NCBI GenBank assembly: GCA_003641415.1
Contig: QNAG01000035.1
Coordinates: 1-15,595, forward strand
DNA: 15,595 nucleotides
From: Candidatus Zixiibacteriota bacterium
GTDB taxonomy: Bacteria; Zixibacteria; MSB-5A5; GN15; FEB-12
Reading direction: 5' to 3'
Positions 14,420 to 15,595 of this stretch are shown here, in pieces. The position numbers and the translations under genes were made by a program. The number at the start of each line of letters is the position of its first letter. Positions within the stretch are counted from its first letter, which is position 1. Below the pieces are notes generated by a model. That model searched no databases and was not told the DNA's origin. It saw nothing but the letters and a program-made list of their open reading frames with translations.

Positions 14420-14450
14420 TTCTTATTGAATTACTCCGATACAATAAGAA
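14420..14450. repeat. Perfect 9-bp inverted repeat before the GAF-PAS gene
   Basis: TTCTTATTG (14420-14428) and CAATAAGAA (14442-14450) flank a 13-nt spacer, 29 bp before the GTG start codon. No T run follows, so a terminator is unlikely. A possible -10 hexamer TACAAT (14440-14445) overlaps the right arm, so this could be an operator. No matching -35 was found. Confidence 0.4.
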
Positions 14451-14479
14451 AAGAACAAATATGTAAGGAATATACGTCT

Positions 14480-15595
14480 GTGGACCATACTAAATCCCAT
14501 AGATCTCCCAAGTTTGGCAACTCAGGATCAATACCGATTGATAAAAAATATCAGGAAGACCCTGAAGGTTCGATTGATGTTCTTGCGGATTTGGAAGCCA
14601 CTCTCGATGAGGTGGCTAAAGCAAATCCCAGAATTGAGAACGAAGACTCTCAATCACCTCGCAACAACACTGACCTGAAATCCATTCTTGAAGCATCTCT
14701 GGCAATCAACTCGTCGTTGGTATTGGATGATGTCCTCCAGATAGTTATGACTAGAGCTGTCGAATTCATGCAGGCCGAGCGGGGACTTATCATGCTGCTC
14801 GATGAGAATGAAGAATTGCAGATTCGTTCTGCCTATAACCTATGCAAAGAGGAAATGATGGAGGAAAACTTCAGGATTTCAAGTTCCATTACCTCTGAGG
14901 TTGCCTCTACTGGAAAGTCCGTATACACTTCGGATGCCTTATCTGATGAACGATTTGCCCAACAGCGCTCAGTCGTAGAATTACACCTGAGATCTATCAT
15001 GTGCGTTCCGCTGAAAGTAAAAGGAAAGGTAATCGGAGTAATCTACCTCGACAACTCCAGCGAAACACGGATGTTCCTAAAGTCGGATTTGTTTCTTTTT
15101 GAATTATACGGCCAGATGGTTTCCAATGCCCTCCATAATGCAGAGCTTTATCAATCATTGCTGAATATGCATCAATACAACGAAAAAGTCATCGAGACAT
15201 CTCCCTTTGGTACCATTGTCATTGATTCTGAAGGGTATATCACTACAATAAATTCGGGAGCTCTGGAAATATTCGATTTCAACAAAGATAACCTGAACAG
15301 ACTTAACGAAGAAGAACGCAGAAGTTGCTTTGTGGATCAACTCATAGAGAGTGAACAAGCACAATGGCAGCATATGATAAACTCTGCTATCACTTCCCAA
15401 GAGGAGTTTTCGGACTCCCGATATTTTCACAACACAGGTTATCTGGAAAAAGTTTTGTCAATCAAGATAGTTCCCATTTCTAACCTTCCCAATGGTGGCG
15501 ACGGAGTTATTATTGCCGTCGAGGATATCACTGAAAAAGTCCTGATGGAGAAATATGTGATTCTCTCTGAGAAGCTTGTTGCCAAGGGAGAAATG
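14480..15595 (+). CDS. GAF-PAS sensor protein, probable histidine kinase, 3'-truncated
   Basis: The frame is open to the window edge (372 codons seen). A polar N-terminal stretch (about 1-63) without a membrane segment is followed by a GAF domain (about 64-215: SLAINSSLVLDDVLQIVM, AERGLIMLLDE, MCVPLKVKGKVIGVIYLDN, then FELYGQMVSNALHNAELY). A PAS domain follows (about 230-345: VIETSPFGTIVIDSEGYITT to VEDITEKVLMEK). The visible end, YVILSEKLVAKGEM, is the usual lead-in to a HisKA phospho-acceptor helix, so a histidine kinase is the best guess; a diguanylate cyclase or phosphatase output is less likely. The start is GTG at 14480, with AAGGA 10 bp upstream and no in-frame ATG before it. It appears to be a cytoplasmic sensor. 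The 104-bp gap and inverted repeat upstream suggest it may have its own control. Confidence 0.85.
   Translation, partial: MDHTKSHRSPKFGNSGSIPIDKKYQEDPEGSIDVLADLEATLDEVAKANPRIENEDSQSPRNNTDLKSILEASLAINSSLVLDDVLQIVMTRAVEFMQAERGLIMLLDENEELQIRSAYNLCKEEMMEENFRISSSITSEVASTGKSVYTSDALSDERFAQQRSVVELHLRSIMCVPLKVKGKVIGVIYLDNSSETRMFLKSDLFLFELYGQMVSNALHNAELYQSLLNMHQYNEKVIETSPFGTIVIDSEGYITTINSGALEIFDFNKDNLNRLNEEERRSCFVDQLIESEQAQWQHMINSAITSQEEFSDSRYFHNTGYLEKVLSIKIVPISNLPNGGDGVIIAVEDITEKVLMEKYVILSEKLVAKGEM

Overview
The window most likely comes from a Gram-negative member of the FCB superphylum, perhaps an uncultured lineage such as Zixibacteria or a relative. The main clues are a secreted protein with a C-terminal type IX secretion (Por/T9SS type A) sorting domain built on the NYPNPYNPST motif, an Omp85-type outer-membrane barrel, a sigma-54-dependent NtrC-family regulator and moderate G+C. 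The lineage is inferred from protein families; no 16S rRNA or other marker gene is present.

Layout. (1) 1-3234: the 3' part of glycogen synthase (glgA), then a large polytopic GT-C-like membrane protein with a TPR-like tail, 15 bp downstream. (2) 3310-3462: tRNA-Gly(GCC) and tRNA-Cys(GCA), in tandem. (3) 3642-4793: a minus-strand gene for a T9SS-sorted secreted protein, with its own sigma-70-type promoter (TTGACA-17-TATTAT) and an intrinsic terminator. (4) 4794-5353: an AT-rich intergenic region with short repeats and no convincing gene. (5) 5354-11849: a co-directional signalling cluster. It holds an STAS anti-sigma antagonist (RsbV-like), an RsbW-like ATPase, a membrane-bound GAF/SpoIIE-type PP2C phosphatase (RsbU-like), a zinc-ribbon Nudix hydrolase, an NtrY-like membrane histidine kinase and an NtrC-family response regulator. 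From the phosphatase to the regulator each gene overlaps the next by 1-8 bp. (6) 11850-14375: a nested inverted repeat and a well-spaced -24/-12 sigma-54 promoter lead into a bactofilin-like/Omp85 fusion protein and a DUF4390-like secreted protein. (7) 14480 to the right edge: the 5' part of a GAF-PAS protein, probably another histidine kinase.

How the genes may work together. The phosphatase would dephosphorylate the STAS protein, which sequesters the RsbW-like kinase/anti-sigma factor. No sigma-factor gene is present, so the target of the switch is unknown. The same transcript appears to carry a two-component pair whose regulator has an intact GAFTGA loop. The first gene after that regulator has a sigma-54 promoter, with a dyad about 87 bp upstream of the predicted start site, where an NtrC-type enhancer would be expected. 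The simplest reading is a local circuit: the envelope-sensing kinase and its regulator control an unusual outer-membrane protein and its secreted neighbour, with the partner switch and Nudix enzyme co-expressed. This is an inference from sequence and gene order.
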